DNA of 8,791 nt from JAZQUM01 sp045631305 (GTDB taxonomy: Bacteria; Bacillota; Clostridia; Oscillospirales; Oscillospiraceae). The stretch spans positions 1-8,791 of the forward strand of contig JAZQUM010000084.1 of NCBI GenBank assembly GCA_045631305.1, written 5' to 3'. Below are positions 7,454 through 8,791 of this stretch, in pieces (position 1 is the stretch's first letter; the number at the start of each line of letters is the position of its first letter). Below the pieces are notes generated by a model, which was not told where the DNA came from, did no database searches, and worked only from the letters and a program-made list of their open reading frames with translations. A program made the position numbers and the translations under genes.

Positions 7454-7533
7454 AATCAATTCCCCCTATGTTAATTTCTTTGTTTGATAACTGCATAAAT
7501 AACAGCCGGCCCCACCACCTGGCGGTAAGTGAG

Positions 7534-7581
7534 AAAAACGGGCTGGACAACCTTTTTCGAAAGTGTTGTCAAACCCGTTTT
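7534..7581 (-). promoter_or_regulatory. Terminator-like hairpin in the 5' leader of operon 1 (possible attenuator)
   Basis: On the minus strand AAAACGGG (7581-7574) pairs with CCCGTTTT (7542-7535). Inside this, GACAAC (7570-7565) pairs with GTTGTC (7551-7546), and CTTT with AAAG closes a CGAA tetraloop (7559-7556). The outer arm ends in TTTTT then CTC. The hairpin begins about 16 bases after the predicted start and ends 80 bases before the ATG. It could be an attenuator, a stabilising 5' stem, or the terminator of rqcH with a promoter embedded upstream of it. Confidence 0.6.
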
Positions 7582-7603
7582 AAAGCCTTAGTTTTATAGT
7601 TAC

Positions 7604-7632
7604 ATTTTATATAAATCAGTGCTGTATGTCAA
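7604..7632 (-). promoter_or_regulatory. Predicted sigma-A type promoter of operon 1
   Basis: The -35 box is a perfect TTGACA (7632-7627), the spacer is 17 bases, and the -10 box is TAAAAT (7609-7604, five of six). The predicted start is near 7597, giving a leader of about 145 bases before the Mo-subunit ATG. This is the strongest promoter-like sequence noticed in the window. Confidence 0.75.
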
Positions 7633-7656
7633 TAACTAAACAAACTTTTTCGTTAT
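7632..7656. promoter_or_regulatory. Inverted repeat abutting the operon 1 -35 box (possible operator)
   Basis: On the plus strand ATAAC (7632-7636) and GTTAT (7652-7656) form a 5-bp inverted repeat with a 15-base spacer. It overlaps the first base of the -35 box and extends upstream, a typical place for an activator or repressor. The arms are short, so chance is a real alternative. No regulator gene is in the window. Confidence 0.3.
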
Positions 7657-7714
7657 CTCAATTAAAGTATATCGGCACCTTTTCCCGTTTTTTGCGCGAA
7701 AGAAAATCTTGTGT

Positions 7715-8791
7715 TTACTTTCTTTTTTGCAGTTTCGTCACAATCTCTTCTTTGGGCGTTACATACAAGGTCCGATAGCCGTCGTAAATTACCATACCGG
7801 GCTTTCCGCCGGCGGGCTTTTTTACCGCTTTCACCGCAACATAGTCCACAGGCACATTGCTGCTTTCCTTGCCCTGAGAATACCAGGCAGCCAGCATAGC
7901 CGCTTCACGGATATCCTCCTCCCCTGCCTGCGCTCCCGCGGTGCGGAGAATGGCATGGGAACCGTGGATCTTTTGGGCATGGAACCAGATATCCCGCTTA
8001 TCTGCCTCTTTCAGCGTCAGGCGGTCGTTTTCCTTGTTGTTGCGGCCCACAAAAATGGTAAAACCACCGGAAGAAAGAAACTCTCTGGGGCGCGAAGCAC
8101 GCTTTTGCTCTTTTCGCCCTTTGTCGCTTCCCTTGATGTATCCTGCCTCACGAAGCTCTGCGCGGATCTCCAGAAAATCCTGCTCGGATTCCGCATCGGC
8201 GATCTCGGCCAAAACACTTTCCAGATACGCACGCTCGGTGCGTCCTTTTTCCATCTGTTCGGAAAGAATCTTCTCCGCAGTCTTCGCCTTATTGTACTGC
8301 TTGTAGTATTTGGCAGCATTTTGCTGTGGCGTCAGCAATGGGTCAAGAGGAATGGTGACTTCAGGACAATCCTCAGCATAATAATTTTCAGCAACGAGGC
8401 TGCTCATCCCCTTTTCCATACGGTAAAGATTGGCGGTAATCAACTCACCGAAAATCCGCATCTCATCCCGCTTCTGGGTCTGGGCATATTCCTTTTCCTG
8501 CAGCGCAAGCTTGCGGGCAACGCGGTCACGGGCCGTGGATGCGGTGCGAATCAGCTCCTGACCTCGCTGACGGGTGCGCTCAAGGCGCTCCTTGCGGCTG
8601 TAAAACTCATCAAAAAGTTTGGAAAAAGAGGGCGCTTCCTTCCCATCCGTTCCCCCACCGTACTGACAGATGGGCATAAAGGAAAAGTCGACACCTCGAC
8701 CGTCCCGCTCTAAAAGGTACGGAACAAAAAGTCCCTTTTCCAAGCACTCTTTTAAAGCACATACTTCCTGCCAAAGACGCTTTTTTCCCAT
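7715..8791 (-). CDS. rqcH: Ribosome quality control factor RqcH (NFACT family), C-terminal part; 5' end outside window
   Basis: The visible 358 residues are the C-terminal part of an RqcH / Rqc2-type protein, older name fibronectin-binding protein FbpA. Full-length bacterial members are around 570 residues, so the N-terminal NFACT-N domain of about 200 residues lies beyond the right edge, and the Met codon at 8791-8789 is probably internal. A charged helical, coiled-coil region spans roughly residues 57-215, including GELITANLYRMEKG (115-128) and the IPLDP...TPQQNAAKYYKQY segment (147-166). The NFACT-R domain follows from about 240, with VGRNNKEND (248-256), DIWFHAQ (267-273), GSH (277-279) and VPVDYVAVKAVKKPAGGKPG (313-332). 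Known RqcH binds stalled 50S subunits with peptidyl-tRNA and directs Ala-tailing of the nascent chain. No clear terminator follows the TAA, only a weak A/T stem. It has no functional link to the molybdenum enzymes that I can see. Confidence 0.95.
   Translation of the reverse strand: MGKKRLWQEVCALKECLEKGLFVPYLLERDGRGVDFSFMPICQYGGGTDGKEAPSFSKLFDEFYSRKERLERTRQRGQELIRTASTARDRVARKLALQEKEYAQTQKRDEMRIFGELITANLYRMEKGMSSLVAENYYAEDCPEVTIPLDPLLTPQQNAAKYYKQYNKAKTAEKILSEQMEKGRTERAYLESVLAEIADAESEQDFLEIRAELREAGYIKGSDKGRKEQKRASRPREFLSSGGFTIFVGRNNKENDRLTLKEADKRDIWFHAQKIHGSHAILRTAGAQAGEEDIREAAMLAAWYSQGKESSNVPVDYVAVKAVKKPAGGKPGMVIYDGYRTLYVTPKEEIVTKLQKRK

Noticed and set aside
7454..7459. TTG at 7459 as the start of the operon 1 Mo subunit
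   Set aside because: It is only one base from the AGGGGGA ribosome binding site; ATG 7453 has a normal seven-base spacing.
5453..7474. 673-codon plus-strand open frame opposite the operon 1 Mo subunit
   Set aside because: Same register effect as above; no recognisable protein motif, and the minus strand has all the family motifs.
7278..7550. 90-codon minus-strand open frame spanning the operon 1 leader
   Set aside because: It is out of frame with the Mo subunit, overlaps its first 176 bases, and the part beyond the leader is a frame shadow of that gene.
7454..7603. Purine or molybdenum-cofactor riboswitch upstream of operon 1
   Set aside because: An attractive idea given the enzyme type, but I could not find the conserved purine-aptamer core or the Moco motif arrangement, and the terminator-like stem starts too close to the promoter to leave room for an upstream aptamer.
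7709..8713. Plus-strand open frame opposite rqcH
   Set aside because: Codon-register shadow; the minus strand encodes an unmistakable NFACT-R domain.
8789..8791. Met codon at the right edge as the true start of rqcH
   Set aside because: A start here would lack the whole NFACT-N domain; the family is around 570 residues, so the gene almost certainly continues beyond the window.

Overview
The window reads as a bacterial chromosome segment, most likely from an anaerobic or facultative member of the Bacillota. The reasons are a fragment of the ribosome-rescue factor RqcH that closely resembles the Bacillus protein, strong AAGGAGG-type ribosome binding sites, a roughly balanced base composition and intrinsic terminators. 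The genus cannot be named from this sequence. Every supported gene lies on the minus strand, so the window is transcribed from right to left.

Layout in the direction of transcription: (1) 8791-7715, the C-terminal part of rqcH, cut by the right edge. (2) 7714-7454, an intergenic region with a near-consensus sigma-A promoter, an inverted repeat touching its -35 box, and a 5' leader containing a terminator-like hairpin. (3) 7453-3717, a complete three-gene molybdenum hydroxylase operon of the xanthine dehydrogenase family, in the order Mo subunit, FAD subunit, 2x[2Fe-2S] subunit, closed by an intrinsic terminator at about 3707-3669. (4) 3650-3488, a second promoter and leader with its own terminator-like hairpin. 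(5) 3487-1, a second, paralogous molybdenum hydroxylase operon in a different order (FAD, 2x[2Fe-2S], Mo). Its Mo subunit is cut by the left edge just before the expected catalytic glutamate.

Each trio should assemble into one enzyme. Substrate is hydroxylated at the Mo-pterin centre, electrons cross two [2Fe-2S] clusters in the small subunit, and FAD in the medium subunit passes them to an acceptor. Operon 1 keeps all the residues I could align with the bovine xanthine oxidoreductase active site, so a purine-type substrate is plausible. Operon 2 replaces two of them (Gln767-like and Glu802-like) with Asn and probably acts on a different substrate. Operon 1 also looks more strongly biased in codon use, suggesting higher expression. 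Both operons have a promoter, an untranslated leader and a terminator-like stem before the first gene, so control by attenuation or antitermination deserves testing. No mobile elements, tRNA or rRNA genes, or CRISPR arrays were seen.
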